From an uncultured Spartobacteria bacterium (GTDB taxonomy: Bacteria > Verrucomicrobiota > Verrucomicrobiia > Chthoniobacterales > Terrimicrobiaceae): a stretch of DNA of 22,028 nt. The notes under the pieces are model-generated. The model ran no database searches, had not been told where the DNA came from, and saw only the letters and a program-made list of their open reading frames with translations. Of the stretch, positions 1-9,300 are shown piece after piece (the stretch's first letter is position 1; each line of letters opens with the position of its first letter). Location of the stretch: positions 1-22,028 of the forward strand of contig CALCJD010000143.1 of NCBI GenBank assembly GCA_937960895.1, in the 5' to 3' direction. The position numbers and the translations under genes are program-made.

Positions 1-1724
1 TTCTCCCGCGATTCCTCCATGTGCTGGAGAAGTCCGGCGTAGAGTCCGCCACGTGCGGCGAGCTCCTCATGGCGTCCGCGCTCGACGATCCGTCCGCGTT
101 CCAGAACGAGAATCTGGTCGGCGTGCCGGACGGTGGAGAGCCGGTGGGCAATGACAAAGCTGGTCCGGTTTTGCATCAGGCGGTCGAGAGCCTGTTGGAT
201 CAGGCGCTCGGTGGTGTTGTCCACGCTGGCCGTGGCCTCGTCGAGGATGAGGATGGGGGGATTTTTCAACAGGGCGCGGGCGATGGAGAGGCGTTGTTTT
301 TCGCCCACGCTGAGTTTGACGCCGCGTTCGCCCAGCGGGGTGTGCAGGGTTTCCGGAAGACGCCGGATGAAGGGGGCGGCGTTGGCGGCTTCAAGGGCCC
401 GCCACATTTCCTCCTCGGTGGCGTCGGGCTTGCCCATGCGAAGATTTTCCGCGGTGGATCCGTTGAAGAGAAAACTTTCCTGGGTGACCATGGCGATGTT
501 TTCGCGCAGGAAACGCCGGGGGAAGCTGCGCAGCGGACGTCCGTCGAGCAGGATTTCGCCCTCGCTGAATTCGTAAAACCGGATGAGCAGGTTGACGATG
601 GTGGATTTGCCGGCCCCGGTGGGACCGACCAGCGCGATCATTTCCCCGGGCCGGGCGTGAAAGGAAATGTCCTGCAGCACCGGGAGGTCGGGTGTGTAGG
701 AGAAACGGACCTGCCGGTATTCCACCTCGCCGCGCAGGGGCGCAGGGGATTGGCCGGCGCCCTCGTCGGTCTCAAGGGCCGTGTCGAGGATTTCGAAGAC
801 CCGCTCGCCGGCGGCGCGTCCGGCCTGGAAAAGCTGGTTGAGCTGGTGAAGGCGGCCGACCGGTTCATACAGCAGCCGGGCGAGGACGAGGAAGGCGGTC
901 AGGACGCCGATGTCGATCTGGCCGTTGATCGCCCGCCACGCGCCGAACCCCGCGATGAGGAGCATGCCCAGCGAGGCGAGGAAACTCATCGACGGGTTGT
1001 AGAGGGCCCAGGCGCGCATGACCACCAGGGTGGCGTGGCGCAGGTTCTGACTGGCGGCGTTGAACCTTTCGTGCTCCCGCTCCTCGCTGGTGTAGGTCTT
1101 GATTTGCCGGATGCCCGCGATGTTGTCGTGCAGGATGGCGTTCAGTGCGGACGCCGCGCGTCGCTGCAGGCGGTACCGGTGCTTGGCGGTGAGGGTGTAG
1201 GTGAGGGCTCCGGCCGCAAGCAGCGGGATGGGAAGCATGGCGATGCCGGCGAGAACCGGACTGTAATAAATCATGAGTGCCGCCACGACGGCGATCTGCA
1301 GCACGGCCACCACACCCTGTTCGATGCCGTCGATGAGCACCCGCTCCACCGAGGTGACGTCCTCGACCAGGCGGGTCATGATGTCGCCCGTCGAACGATT
1401 GTCGAACCACGGCAGCGGGAGCCGCTGGATGTGGGCGTAAAGGTCGCTGCGCAGGTCGAAAATGACCCGCTGCTCAAAGGTGTTGTTGAGAATGATGCGC
1501 AGCGCGTTCAGGCCGTCCTGGCCGACAAACGCGGCCAGGCCGATCAGGATGTAGGGGAGCAGAAGGTCCGGACGGCCGCCCCGGATGACATCGTCGACGA
1601 TGCGCTGGGTGACGGCGGGGAACACAATGACCAGCAGCGTGCTGGCGATGGCGCTGGCCAGGGTGCCGAGTGCCAGCAGCGGATAACGGCGAAGGTAACG
1701 GAAAACGCGAAAAATGACGGCCAT
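1..1724 (-). CDS. MsbA-type ABC exporter, fused permease and ATPase (3' end beyond window)
   Basis: This is a half-size ABC exporter with an N-terminal transmembrane domain fused to a nucleotide-binding domain. About 574 residues are visible, and the C-terminus lies beyond base 1. The first ~310 residues hold the hydrophobic helices of the ABC exporter core (starts MAVIFRVFRYLRRY). The ATPase domain shows Walker A GPTGAGKST (Lys about 373), the signature LSVGEKQR (an LSVGE variant of LSGGQ), Walker B ILILDEATASVD and the H-loop IAHRLSTVRHAD. Members of this family work as homo- or heterodimers in the inner membrane and export lipids, lipopolysaccharide core, peptides or drugs. The substrate cannot be told from sequence. 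The ATG at 1722-1724 is the first usable start in frame. It lies 117 bp beyond livF on the same strand, so co-transcription is possible but it is functionally separate from the importer upstream. Confidence 0.93.
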   Translation of the reverse strand, partial: MAVIFRVFRYLRRYPLLALGTLASAIASTLLVIVFPAVTQRIVDDVIRGGRPDLLLPYILIGLAAFVGQDGLNALRIILNNTFEQRVIFDLRSDLYAHIQRLPLPWFDNRSTGDIMTRLVEDVTSVERVLIDGIEQGVVAVLQIAVVAALMIYYSPVLAGIAMLPIPLLAAGALTYTLTAKHRYRLQRRAASALNAILHDNIAGIRQIKTYTSEEREHERFNAASQNLRHATLVVMRAWALYNPSMSFLASLGMLLIAGFGAWRAINGQIDIGVLTAFLVLARLLYEPVGRLHQLNQLFQAGRAAGERVFEILDTALETDEGAGQSPAPLRGEVEYRQVRFSYTPDLPVLQDISFHARPGEMIALVGPTGAGKSTIVNLLIRFYEFSEGEILLDGRPLRSFPRRFLRENIAMVTQESFLFNGSTAENLRMGKPDATEEEMWRALEAANAAPFIRRLPETLHTPLGERGVKLSVGEKQRLSIARALLKNPPILILDEATASVDNTTERLIQQALDRLMQNRTSFVIAHRLSTVRHADQILVLERGRIVERGRHEELAARGGLYAGLLQHMEESRE

Positions 1725-1841
1725 GGCAAAAACAACGGACGGTGCGAACCGCCGTCCCCGCCCGATTAAAGGGTGAAGACGTCTCGCCGAAACGTCCGGT
1801 TGTTCAGGCTACCCCATGCCGCCGGCGCGTGCATGGAAATT

Positions 1842-2549
1842 CTATCCGCCGAGATACGCCGCCTGGATTTCCGGGTTTTCCCGCAGGGCGTCCGCCTTGT
1901 CGTGCAGCAGGATCCGGCCCGTCTCCAGCACGTAGCCGTAGTGGGAGATTTCCAGCGCGAGGTTGGCGTTCTGTTCGACAAGGAGAATGGTCAGGCCCAG
2001 CTGCCGGTTGATTTCCACCACCTTTTCAAAAATGGTCTGCACCAGGATCGGGGCGATGCCGAGCGAGGGCTCGTCCAGCATGAGGCACTTCGGCTGGCTC
2101 ATGAGCGCGCGACTGATCGCCAGCATCTGCTGCTCGCCGCCGGAAAGGGTGCCGGCGGTCTGCTTCATGCGCTCCTTCAGACGCGGAAAAATTCCGAAAC
2201 AATATTCGAGATCCCGCGTGATGCCATCCTTGTCCCGGCGCCGGTAGGCGCCCATGCGCAGGTTCTCGAGCACGGTCAGGTTGGCAAAGACCATGCGGCC
2301 CTCCGGGGACTGGGCGAGTCCGCGCGCCACGATCTTGTACGGGGGCAGTCCGGCGATGTTTTCCCCTTCAAAAAGAATGGCCCCGCGGCGCGGCTTGATG
2401 AGGCCCGATATGGTGCGCAGCAGCGTGGTTTTTCCCGCCCCGTTGGCGCCCACGAGGGTGACAATCGCGCCCTTGTCGACGCGAAGCGACACGCCCTGCA
2501 GCGCGGTGATCGCGCCGTAGCAGACTTCGAGATCGGTGACTTCAAGCAT
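1842..2549 (-). CDS. livF: Branched-chain amino acid ABC transporter ATPase LivF
   Basis: This is the second ATPase subunit of a LIV/HAAT-type importer, working at the cytoplasmic face with LivG on the LivH-LivM permease. At 235 residues it has the usual LivF length. Visible motifs are Walker A GANGAGKTT (about 34-42), the Q-loop region SPEGRMVFANLTV, the signature TLSGGEQQ (about 136-142) and Walker B CLMLDEPSLGIAP (about 156-167). The short C-terminus ending AAYLGG is typical of LivF. The gene starts with ATG at 2547-2549. It is separated from livG by about 310 bp, unusually far for this operon, because a truncated four-helix-bundle gene lies between them. The family transports Leu/Ile/Val, and relatives carry other amino acids, amides or urea. 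Assignment to LivF is secure; the substrate is not. Confidence 0.95.
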   Translation of the reverse strand: MLEVTDLEVCYGAITALQGVSLRVDKGAIVTLVGANGAGKTTLLRTISGLIKPRRGAILFEGENIAGLPPYKIVARGLAQSPEGRMVFANLTVLENLRMGAYRRRDKDGITRDLEYCFGIFPRLKERMKQTAGTLSGGEQQMLAISRALMSQPKCLMLDEPSLGIAPILVQTIFEKVVEINRQLGLTILLVEQNANLALEISHYGYVLETGRILLHDKADALRENPEIQAAYLGG

Positions 2550-2805
2550 GGGGTCGCTTCCCTGTCTTACTCACATACTGAACCTTAAACCTACTCATAC
2601 ACTTGCACCCGCAGCGGTCGGATGTTGGGGTTTTGCCCGTGCCCTCCGCAATGTTCAAGGGAACGGGGGTTGAGGTCCGGGCGGATTGCTGCTGAACCGC
2701 CAGACTCTTCGGAAGGCGTTCGAGAACATCCATGCTCCAAACGGCGAAGTCGATCGACCGTCGGTAAACGGCCGGTTTTTCGTGATCGAAGCTTCGGGGA
2801 ATCAT
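2542..2805 (-). pseudogene. Truncated four-helix-bundle protein (23S rRNA intervening-sequence protein family)
   Basis: The 87-codon reading frame begins MIPRSFDHEKPAVYRRSIDF and continues through LERLPKSLAV and VPLNIAEGTGK to TSDRC. This matches, from memory, the N-terminal half of the four-helix-bundle/IVS protein family (FxHEKLxVYQxSIxF ... LPKxLAVxDQLxRASTSIPLNIAEGNGK ... DRCRF). Similarity stops near residue 65 (about base 2611). The second half of the roughly 120-residue family, including the usual ARGSALECAA stretch, is missing and the frame runs on into unrelated sequence, overlapping the livF start by 8 bp. Several conserved positions are changed (AVQQQSARTSTPV for the usual AVxDQLxRASTSI). 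I read it as a decayed, truncated copy. Function of intact members is unclear; they occur inside rRNA genes and scattered in intergenic DNA. Confidence 0.7.
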
Positions 2806-2859
2806 TGCGGAGGAGCAGGGGTTGAGGTTGGGTGTCGGTGTAAGAGCCAGTGTGGGTGT

Positions 2860-3633
<774 letters not shown>

Positions 3634-3751
3634 GGCGGGCAGGGACCGGGGGCCGGGAGCCGGGGGGCAAGGGGCACCGGTGGGGGACGATGCAAGGAGC
3701 CCCTCATCAGGTCGTCCAAAATCCCAAACTGCAAAACGCAAGCCGGCGCCT

Positions 3752-4726
3752 TCATGCCCGTTTTTTGGAAAAGGAAATTCCGCCGAAAAGGCCCTGGGGG
3801 CGCGTCAGCATCAGGATGATGAGAAGGAGCGAATAAAGAATCATGCGGTTTTCCGCGATTTCCCGCAGCCATTCGGGCAGCCAGGGGTAGTCGGACACCG
3901 CGCGCAGCCATTCGGGCAGGATGGTCAGGAGGATGGCGGCAAACACCACACCAAAGGTGCTTCCCATGCCGCCCAGAATGACCATCACCACGATGTCCAC
4001 GGAGCGCAGGAAATTGAATCCCTCCGGGTGCACGAACTGCTTGTAGTGCGCGTAGAGTCCGCCGGCGACCCCGGCAAAAAATGCCCCGATGGTGAAGGCG
4101 AGCACCTTGTATTTGGTCGTGTTGATTCCCATCGCCTCCGCGGCGATCTCGTCGTCGCGCACGGCGAGGAATCCGCTGCCGTAGGTTGAGTGAACCAGGT
4201 TGAGGACGACGTAGATGGTGATGGCGGCAAAGGCGAAGGTCCAAAACAGGTTGGTGTGCTGCACCATGCCCCCGAGTCCCCGCTGGGCGCCCAGCGGTTC
4301 GGCGTTTTGAATGATGCCCTTGATGATTTCGTTGAACCCGAGGGTGACGATGGCGAGATAGTCTCCGCGCAGTCTCAACGACGGAATGCCCACGGCCAGT
4401 CCGGCCACCGCGGCGCCGATTCCCCCCGCCAGCAGCGCCGCGACATACATGAAGGTGGTGCCCGTCGCATGCGTGCCCAAAATGTAGCCGAAGGTGAGGG
4501 TGAGCCAGGAGGATGCATAGGCTCCCACCGCCATGAACCCGGCATGCCCGAGGGAAAACTGTCCGGTGTAGCCGTTGACCAGGTTGAGACTGACCGCGAG
4601 GATGATGTTGATCCCGATGCCGATCAGAATGTCGTAATAATACGGACTGATGCCGCCCAGCCCCCACGAGGCCAGGCCGCAGAGCAGGAGGGACGCCAGC
4701 AGGAGGATCTTCGTGCGCTCGAGCAT
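3752..4726 (-). CDS. livM: Branched-chain amino acid ABC transporter permease LivM
   Basis: This is an inner-membrane permease subunit of 324 residues, normal for LivM. The N-terminus has two hydrophobic helices, then the family hallmark AVSLNLVNGYTGQFSLGHAGFMAVGAY (about residues 44-70). Further in are RLRGDYLAIVTLGFNEIIK and the coupling-helix region SGFLAVRDDEIAAEAMGI, with GVAGGLYAHYK and DIVVMVILGGMGS, all characteristic of the family. It pairs with LivH to form the pore and docks LivG/LivF. Its ATG overlaps the livH stop by one base (TGATG), so translation is probably coupled. Confidence 0.95.
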   Translation of the reverse strand: MLERTKILLLASLLLCGLASWGLGGISPYYYDILIGIGINIILAVSLNLVNGYTGQFSLGHAGFMAVGAYASSWLTLTFGYILGTHATGTTFMYVAALLAGGIGAAVAGLAVGIPSLRLRGDYLAIVTLGFNEIIKGIIQNAEPLGAQRGLGGMVQHTNLFWTFAFAAITIYVVLNLVHSTYGSGFLAVRDDEIAAEAMGINTTKYKVLAFTIGAFFAGVAGGLYAHYKQFVHPEGFNFLRSVDIVVMVILGGMGSTFGVVFAAILLTILPEWLRAVSDYPWLPEWLREIAENRMILYSLLLIILMLTRPQGLFGGISFSKKRA

Positions 4727-5664
4727 CAGACTTTCTCCCGTTCGGTTTTGCCCAGCAGGCCGGAAGGCTTGACGAGCAGGATGAGAATCAGCACGCCGAA
4801 AACGATGGCGTCACGGTAGGTCGGACTGACGTATCCCACCACAAAGGCCTCCAGCAGTCCGATGAGGAGGCCGCCAAGCGCCGCGCCGGGAATGTTGCCA
4901 ATGCCGCCCAGCACGGCGGCCACGAAGGCCTTGAGGCCCGCGTTGACGCCCATCAGCGGTTCAATGCTCGGCTGCTGGATGGAGGTCAGGATTCCCGCCG
5001 CCCCGGCCAGCGCGGATCCGAGTCCGAAGGTGAAGGAAATGACGATGTTGGTGTTCACGCCCATCAGCGAGGCGGCCAGCGGATTGAACGACAGGGCGCG
5101 CATGGCCATGCCGAGCCGGGTGTGCAGGACCACCGTCCGCAGGGCGAAGAGGAGAAACAGCGTCACCCCCACCACGATGACCTGGCCCACCGTGATGGTG
5201 AGCGCGGAGAGCGCCCCCCAGGATTCCGGGATCTCCAGCGCGCGGTCGGTGATGATTTCGGGGAAGGATTTCGGGTCGGCCCCGAAGACATACTGGCCGC
5301 CGTTTTCCAGAAAAAGCGACACGCCGATCGCGGTGATGAGCACGGTCAGCCGGGGCTGGTCGCGGAGCGGACGATAGCAAAGGCGTTCGATGATGATGCC
5401 GATCGTCGCACAGGCCAGCATGGCCACCAGCAGCACTGCGGTGGCTCCCGGAAAGGACGGCCCGCCGCCGAAGAGCTGGAGCAGGCGCGGAGCGGTGTAA
5501 AATCCGGCAAACGCCCCGAGCATGTAGACATCCCCGTGGGCGAAATTGATGAAGCGCAGGATGCCGAAGACCATCGTGTAGCCCAGGGCAATGAGCGCGT
5601 AGATGGCGCCCTGCGAGAGCCCGTTGATGAGCTGCTGGAGAAACTCGATGATCTGATCGGACAT
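4726..5664 (-). CDS. livH: Branched-chain amino acid ABC transporter permease LivH
   Basis: This is the other permease subunit, 312 residues, with about eight predicted hydrophobic segments. Family motifs are INGLSQGAIYALIALGYTMVFG near the N-terminus, INFAHGDVYMLGAF (about residues 38-51), RLGMAMRALSFNPLAASLMGVNT, and the C-terminal GLKAFVAAVLGGIGNIPGAALGGLLIGL. It starts with ATG at 5662-5664, 32 bp after the stop of the binding-protein gene. The order binding protein, livH, livM, livG, livF is the canonical one for this importer class. Confidence 0.95.
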   Translation of the reverse strand: MSDQIIEFLQQLINGLSQGAIYALIALGYTMVFGILRFINFAHGDVYMLGAFAGFYTAPRLLQLFGGGPSFPGATAVLLVAMLACATIGIIIERLCYRPLRDQPRLTVLITAIGVSLFLENGGQYVFGADPKSFPEIITDRALEIPESWGALSALTITVGQVIVVGVTLFLLFALRTVVLHTRLGMAMRALSFNPLAASLMGVNTNIVISFTFGLGSALAGAAGILTSIQQPSIEPLMGVNAGLKAFVAAVLGGIGNIPGAALGGLLIGLLEAFVVGYVSPTYRDAIVFGVLILILLVKPSGLLGKTEREKV

Positions 5665-5696
5665 GCCCCGCCCTTATCGTGGCAGCCGGAACGCCG

Positions 5697-6815
5697 TCAC
5701 GGCGTGACGGTCTCCAAGAATTTGAAACCGCCGTTGTCGATGGTCATGATCACCGCCGGCTTCGACGCGTTGCGCTGGGCGTCCAGCGTGATCCGGCCGG
5801 TGATGCCGTCATGATCCTTCGTGGCGGCAATGGCATCGCGCAGCTTTTCCGGTTCGGTGGTGCCGGCCCGCTTGATGGCCTCCGCGAGGATCATGGCGCT
5901 GTCGTAGCCCAGGGCGGCCATGTCGTCGGGCGTCTCGCCGTATTTTTCCCGGTATTTCTTCACGAAGTCCTGGACCTTCGGCGACTGGTCGTCGGCCGAG
6001 AAGTGGCAGGAGAAGAATGAACCGTCGAGGGCGTTGCCGGCGACCTTCAGCAGGGAGTCGCCCACCCAGCCGTCCCCGCCCAGGAGGGGAACCTTGATGC
6101 CGAGCAGACGGGCCTGCTTGGCGATGAGGGCGACCTCTCCGTAGTAGCCGGGAACAAAGATGGCGTCCGGCTTGGCCGCCTTGATCGAGGTGAGCTGCGG
6201 TTTGAAATCCTTGTCGCCGCTGGAATACTTCTGCTCCCTGACGATCTCCCCCCCGTTGGCGGTGAAGTCCCTGATGAAACATTCCGTGAGACCCACGCTG
6301 TAGTCCTGCTTCACATCGGTGAGTACCGCGATTTTTTTCCACCCCTTGGACTGCGCAAACTTCGACATGACCGTGCCCTGGAAGGGGTCGATGAAACAGA
6401 TGCGGAAAATGTAATCCCCGACCTCCGTCACCTTCGGGTTGGTCGAGGCCGGGGTGATCATCGGAATTTTGTTCTGCTGGCAGATCGGGGCGGCCTCGAG
6501 GGACTTGGACGAGGCCACTTCGCCAAGGATGGCTGCCGCCTTGTCCTGGGCGATCAGCTTGCGGACGATCGTGGCCGGCTGTCCCGCCATGGACTGGTCA
6601 TCCTCGGTGATCAGCTTGAGCTTCTTGCCGAGCACACCGCCGGCGCGATTGATTTCTTCAATGGCCAGTTCGGTCCCCTTGTGGGACGACTGGCCGAAAC
6701 TGGCGCTGCCGCCGGTGAGGGAGGCGAATTCTCCGATGACGATTTCATCCTGGGCAAGGACCGCCGAGACGGAGGCGAGCATGGCCAGCGCTTTGAGGAA
6801 AATTGGGCGCAGCAT
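5697..6815 (-). CDS. Periplasmic amino-acid-binding protein of LIV importer
   Basis: This is the substrate-binding protein (Peripla_BP_6 / LivJ-LivK class) that delivers ligand to LivHM. It has 372 residues and begins with ATG at 6813-6815. A signal peptide is clear: MLRPIFLKALAMLASVSAVLAQ, with probable cleavage after VLA near residue 21 and no lipobox cysteine. The mature protein starts EIVIGEFASLTGGSASFGQ, the typical first lobe, followed by GTELAIEEINRAGGVLGKKL and the conserved ITPASTNPKVT and AALGYDSAMILAEAIKRAGT regions. Ligand specificity (branched-chain versus other amino acids or amides) cannot be assigned by reading. It is the first gene of the liv cluster; a 69-bp gap separates it from exoD upstream on the same strand. 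Confidence 0.93.
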   Translation of the reverse strand: MLRPIFLKALAMLASVSAVLAQDEIVIGEFASLTGGSASFGQSSHKGTELAIEEINRAGGVLGKKLKLITEDDQSMAGQPATIVRKLIAQDKAAAILGEVASSKSLEAAPICQQNKIPMITPASTNPKVTEVGDYIFRICFIDPFQGTVMSKFAQSKGWKKIAVLTDVKQDYSVGLTECFIRDFTANGGEIVREQKYSSGDKDFKPQLTSIKAAKPDAIFVPGYYGEVALIAKQARLLGIKVPLLGGDGWVGDSLLKVAGNALDGSFFSCHFSADDQSPKVQDFVKKYREKYGETPDDMAALGYDSAMILAEAIKRAGTTEPEKLRDAIAATKDHDGITGRITLDAQRNASKPAVIMTIDNGGFKFLETVTP

Positions 6816-6865
6816 GCCTTATGGAACTGGCTTCCCGGGGGATTTTCGTCAATAGCAAAGCGTCA

Positions 6866-6883
6866 GGCGCGCCGGCCGGCGCC
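6866..6883. repeat. GC-rich perfect palindrome between exoD-like gene and liv operon
   Basis: The stretch GGCGCGCCGGCCGGCGCC contains a perfect 14-bp palindrome (6869-6882) immediately after the stop codon of the exoD-like gene and about 50 bp before the start of the binding-protein gene. It could act as a weak terminator stem for exoD or as a protein-binding site. It has no T-run on either strand, so a classical intrinsic terminator is not supported. Confidence 0.3.
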
Positions 6884-6884
6884 C

Positions 6885-7535
6885 TTAGGGCCAGAGGTGC
6901 TTCACCCAGCCGAAAATCTGCGTGCCGAACAGCCACAGCAGCACGAACACCCCCACAAAATAGGCCACCGAAAGCACCCCGGCCGCCAGGGAAGCCAGCA
7001 CCATGAGGCCGTCGCGTTCCAGCCACGCCAGGGCGGCGAAGGCGATCATCAGGGCGGGAAAAAAGTTGTTCAAGGGCAGCTGCGCCATGGGCACGGCCAG
7101 CAGAGCGCCCCCCGTGAGGATCAGCCAGCCGATGAGACGTTCGCCGGATTTGCCGGTGACCCAGGCCTCCCGCCGGGGACGGCAGATTTTTCGTCCCAGT
7201 TGCAGGACCTTCCGGCAGAGGCGCAGCGTGGCCACCCACCCCCTGCCGTGCAGCCGCAGATCCCGCATGACCTTGGGCAGAAGCGGGACCTCGCGCCCCT
7301 GCGACATCTGCCAGCCGCATGCGATGAAGGTGGCCGCGCCGGCCATCGTGTAGGGCCCGAGGGGAACCGGCTGGAGAAAAGGCACCGCCAGCAGGAGGCA
7401 GACGAAACAAAAACTGGCCGGTCCCAGCGTTTCGAGCGTTTCCTCCAGTCCGATGTCGTCCGCCTCCGCCCGGCGGATGCAGGCGTCGAGGGCCTCGTCA
7501 ACGGTGGCGGCGGGGGCCGTCGGGTCGGCATTCAC
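6885..7535 (-). CDS. ExoD-like exopolysaccharide synthesis membrane protein
   Basis: This 216-residue membrane protein resembles the ExoD family (named after a Sinorhizobium exopolysaccharide/alkali-tolerance gene, biochemical role unknown). Features seen are an N-terminal soluble stretch with IGLEETLETLGPASFCFVCLLLAVPFLQPVPLGPYT, a central basic loop (LLPKVMRDLRLHGRGW ... GRKICRPRREAW), then three or four hydrophobic helices in the C-terminal half. The start is GTG at 7533-7535; the nearby ATG at 7529-7531 is out of frame. It begins 6 bp after the stop of the YqhA-like gene, so the two are probably one transcript. Confidence 0.8.
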   Translation of the reverse strand: MNADPTAPAATVDEALDACIRRAEADDIGLEETLETLGPASFCFVCLLLAVPFLQPVPLGPYTMAGAATFIACGWQMSQGREVPLLPKVMRDLRLHGRGWVATLRLCRKVLQLGRKICRPRREAWVTGKSGERLIGWLILTGGALLAVPMAQLPLNNFFPALMIAFAALAWLERDGLMVLASLAAGVLSVAYFVGVFVLLWLFGTQIFGWVKHLWP

Positions 7536-7541
7536 GGGAGG

Positions 7542-8180
7542 TCAGTGCCCGCGCGCGCGGGTCTCGATGGCCGTCGAGGTCGAAATCCGGTCCGTGTAGG
7601 CCAGCAGCAGCGCCGAAATCACGAAGGTGAGATGAACGCCGGCCTGACAGATCACGGCCGTGGTGTTGACGGAGGTGTTGCCGTTGATCTCGATGAAGGT
7701 CTTCAGCAGGTGGATGGACGAGATGCCGATCAGGGCGGTGGCCAGCTTCACCTTGAGGACGCCGGCATTGACGTGCGAAAGCCATTCCGGCTGGTCGGGA
7801 TGCCCCTCCAGCCGCAGACGGGAAACAAAGGTTTCATAGCCGCCCACGATCACCATGATGAGCAGGTTGGCGATCATGACCACGTCGATCAGCCCCAGCA
7901 CGGCGAGCATGATGTCCTTTTCGGTGATGCCGGGAGGGGAAATCTCCGGGGTCAGGACAATCAACCCGCCGGTGAGGGTCATGGCCACCCGGGCGCCTGT
8001 CGCCGCCGCTTCGGGCAGGAAGACCTTTTCAATCAGGTGCACCAGCTCAACGAAGAACTGGTACACATAAATGGCCTGGGCGGCGATCAGACCGAGATAA
8101 AGGGGAGCCTGCAGCCAGCGACTGAAAAAAATAAATCCGCCAAGAAGTTGCTGAAACTGGGATTTGCCGGAATGGGTCAT
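7542..8180 (-). CDS. UPF0114/YqhA-family inner membrane protein
   Basis: This 212-residue integral membrane protein has the hallmarks of the YqhA (UPF0114) family: SRWLQAPLYLGLIAAQAIYVYQF near the N-terminus, LGLIDVVMIANLLIMVIVGGYETFVS in the middle, and VKLATALIGISSIHLLKTFIEI. Four main hydrophobic segments are visible. The function of the family is not established. It starts with ATG at 8178-8180 and is followed after 6 bp by the exoD-like gene. Length is somewhat longer than the enterobacterial YqhA because of a C-terminal tail ending TRARGH. Confidence 0.85.
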   Translation of the reverse strand: MTHSGKSQFQQLLGGFIFFSRWLQAPLYLGLIAAQAIYVYQFFVELVHLIEKVFLPEAAATGARVAMTLTGGLIVLTPEISPPGITEKDIMLAVLGLIDVVMIANLLIMVIVGGYETFVSRLRLEGHPDQPEWLSHVNAGVLKVKLATALIGISSIHLLKTFIEINGNTSVNTTAVICQAGVHLTFVISALLLAYTDRISTSTAIETRARGH

Positions 8181-8519
8181 GTTGTAAAGGCAGGACTTCT
8201 AGCAAAACGCGGACGATGTGCAATCGGCAGGGGAGGGGGAATTCGGATCTCGGAATTCGGAAGGGGGACCGCCGACGTAAGGAGGCGGTTCCAATCCGTC
8301 GGAGGGACAACCCCCGGGCTTGCCTGTAGATGAGAATGCCATCCCCGAAGCGGGAACGGGGACACCCAGGGGGCAAAATGGGGGCCCGGAGGATGTTTCT
8401 CCTTCAGCCCCCGATTCCGGAAAAAAGCGTCCTTCCCGCCAAAACCCGCCTGCGCCCGATCCGAAGGCGATGCCCGATTTCTATTGTGCTTCTTCTCTTG
8501 GAAAACTAGACAACCACCC
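8181..8519. other. Divergent intergenic region with low-complexity tracts
   Basis: This 339-bp non-coding stretch lies between the divergent yqhA-like and dedA genes. It contains a low-complexity ATTCGGA-type tract (8240-8262), a GTCGGAGGGACAACCCCCGGG segment (8298-8318) that loosely resembles one at 12572-12591, and a CCCCG/CGGGG stem near 8343-8361. Reading frames across it lack family features. It must hold the promoters of both flanking genes, but I could not identify convincing -35/-10 elements. Confidence 0.5.
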
Positions 8520-9170
8520 GTGTCTGACATCCTCAAATTCTTCCTGCACCTGGACGACCACCTGGGCGGCCTGATTCAACAATACGGGCCGTGGATCTAC
8601 GGTATTCTTTTTCTCATTGTCTTCTGTGAGACCGGCCTGGTGGTGACCCCCTTCCTTCCGGGCGACTCTCTGCTCTTTGCGGTGGGGGCTCTGGCCGCCG
8701 ATCCGAAAAACAATCTCAACGTCTGGTTTGCCTCCATCCTCATGCTGGTGGCGGCCATCCTCGGGGATACCGTCAATTATTGGGTCGGCAAAATCGCCGG
8801 AGAAAGCCTGGCGCGCAAATACCCGCGCATTGTCAAACCGGAGTACCTCGCCAAAACCCACGCCTTTTTCGAAAAATACGGCGGCAAAACCATCATTCTG
8901 GCCCGCTTTGTCCCCATCGTCCGCACCTTTGCGCCCTTCGTGGCGGGGTCCGGGGCGATGAATTACTCCCGCTTCATGATGTTCAACGTGGTGGGCGCCT
9001 TCCTCTGGGTGGGACTCATCACCGCCGCCGGATGGTTCTTCGGCAACATCCCCATCGTGAAGAAGAATTTTGAGCTGGTGGTGCTCGGCATCATCTTTGT
9101 CTCCGTCCTCCCCATCATCTGGGAAATGGGCAAGGGCTGGCTGGAAAAACGGCGCCAATCGGCCGCGTAA
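8520..9170 (+). CDS. dedA: DedA-family inner membrane protein
   Basis: DedA/SNARE-associated (VTT domain) membrane proteins act in envelope lipid handling, including undecaprenyl-phosphate and phosphatidylethanolamine translocation in characterised members. The 216-residue product is very close to E. coli DedA as remembered: ILFLIVFCETGLVVTPFLPGDSLLFAVGAL, then GDTVNYWVGKIAGE, KTHAFFEKYGGKTIILARFVPIVRTFAPFVAG and AGWFFGNIPIVKKNFELVVLGII. The conserved acidic (E/D in FCETG and PGD) and arginine (FVPIVRTFAPF) residues are present. I chose the GTG at 8520 (MSDILKFFLHLDDHL) because it aligns with the E. coli N-terminus; a TTG at 8484 would add 12 unsupported residues. A strong terminator follows at 9217-9254. 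Confidence 0.92.
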   Translation: MSDILKFFLHLDDHLGGLIQQYGPWIYGILFLIVFCETGLVVTPFLPGDSLLFAVGALAADPKNNLNVWFASILMLVAAILGDTVNYWVGKIAGESLARKYPRIVKPEYLAKTHAFFEKYGGKTIILARFVPIVRTFAPFVAGSGAMNYSRFMMFNVVGAFLWVGLITAAGWFFGNIPIVKKNFELVVLGIIFVSVLPIIWEMGKGWLEKRRQSAA

Positions 9171-9216
9171 CCCCCCCTCTCTTCCCTTGCGCCCGGTCAG
9201 AAGCCCGGGCGATGAC

Positions 9217-9254
9217 AAAAACGCGACAGACGCTTCGGGCGTGTCGCGTTTTTT
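9217..9254 (+). terminator. Intrinsic terminator after dedA
   Basis: An 11-bp inverted repeat, AAAACGCGACA and TGTCGCGTTTT, encloses a GC-rich TTCGG-type loop and is followed by a run of T. It lies 46 bp after the dedA stop and upstream of the amtB sigma-54 promoter, so it isolates dedA from amtB. The A-run on the other side would let it work in both directions. Confidence 0.88.
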
Positions 9255-9300
9255 GCATTTCCAGGGGGATTCCGGGGACGATACGTCGCCGAAGGACACT

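Noticed and set aside
21..1769. Long open frame (582 codons) on the plus strand opposite the ABC exporter
   Set aside because: It is an antisense shadow in GC-rich sequence. Its translation is Gly/Asp/Arg/Gln-rich without family motifs, while the minus strand encodes a perfect ABC exporter.
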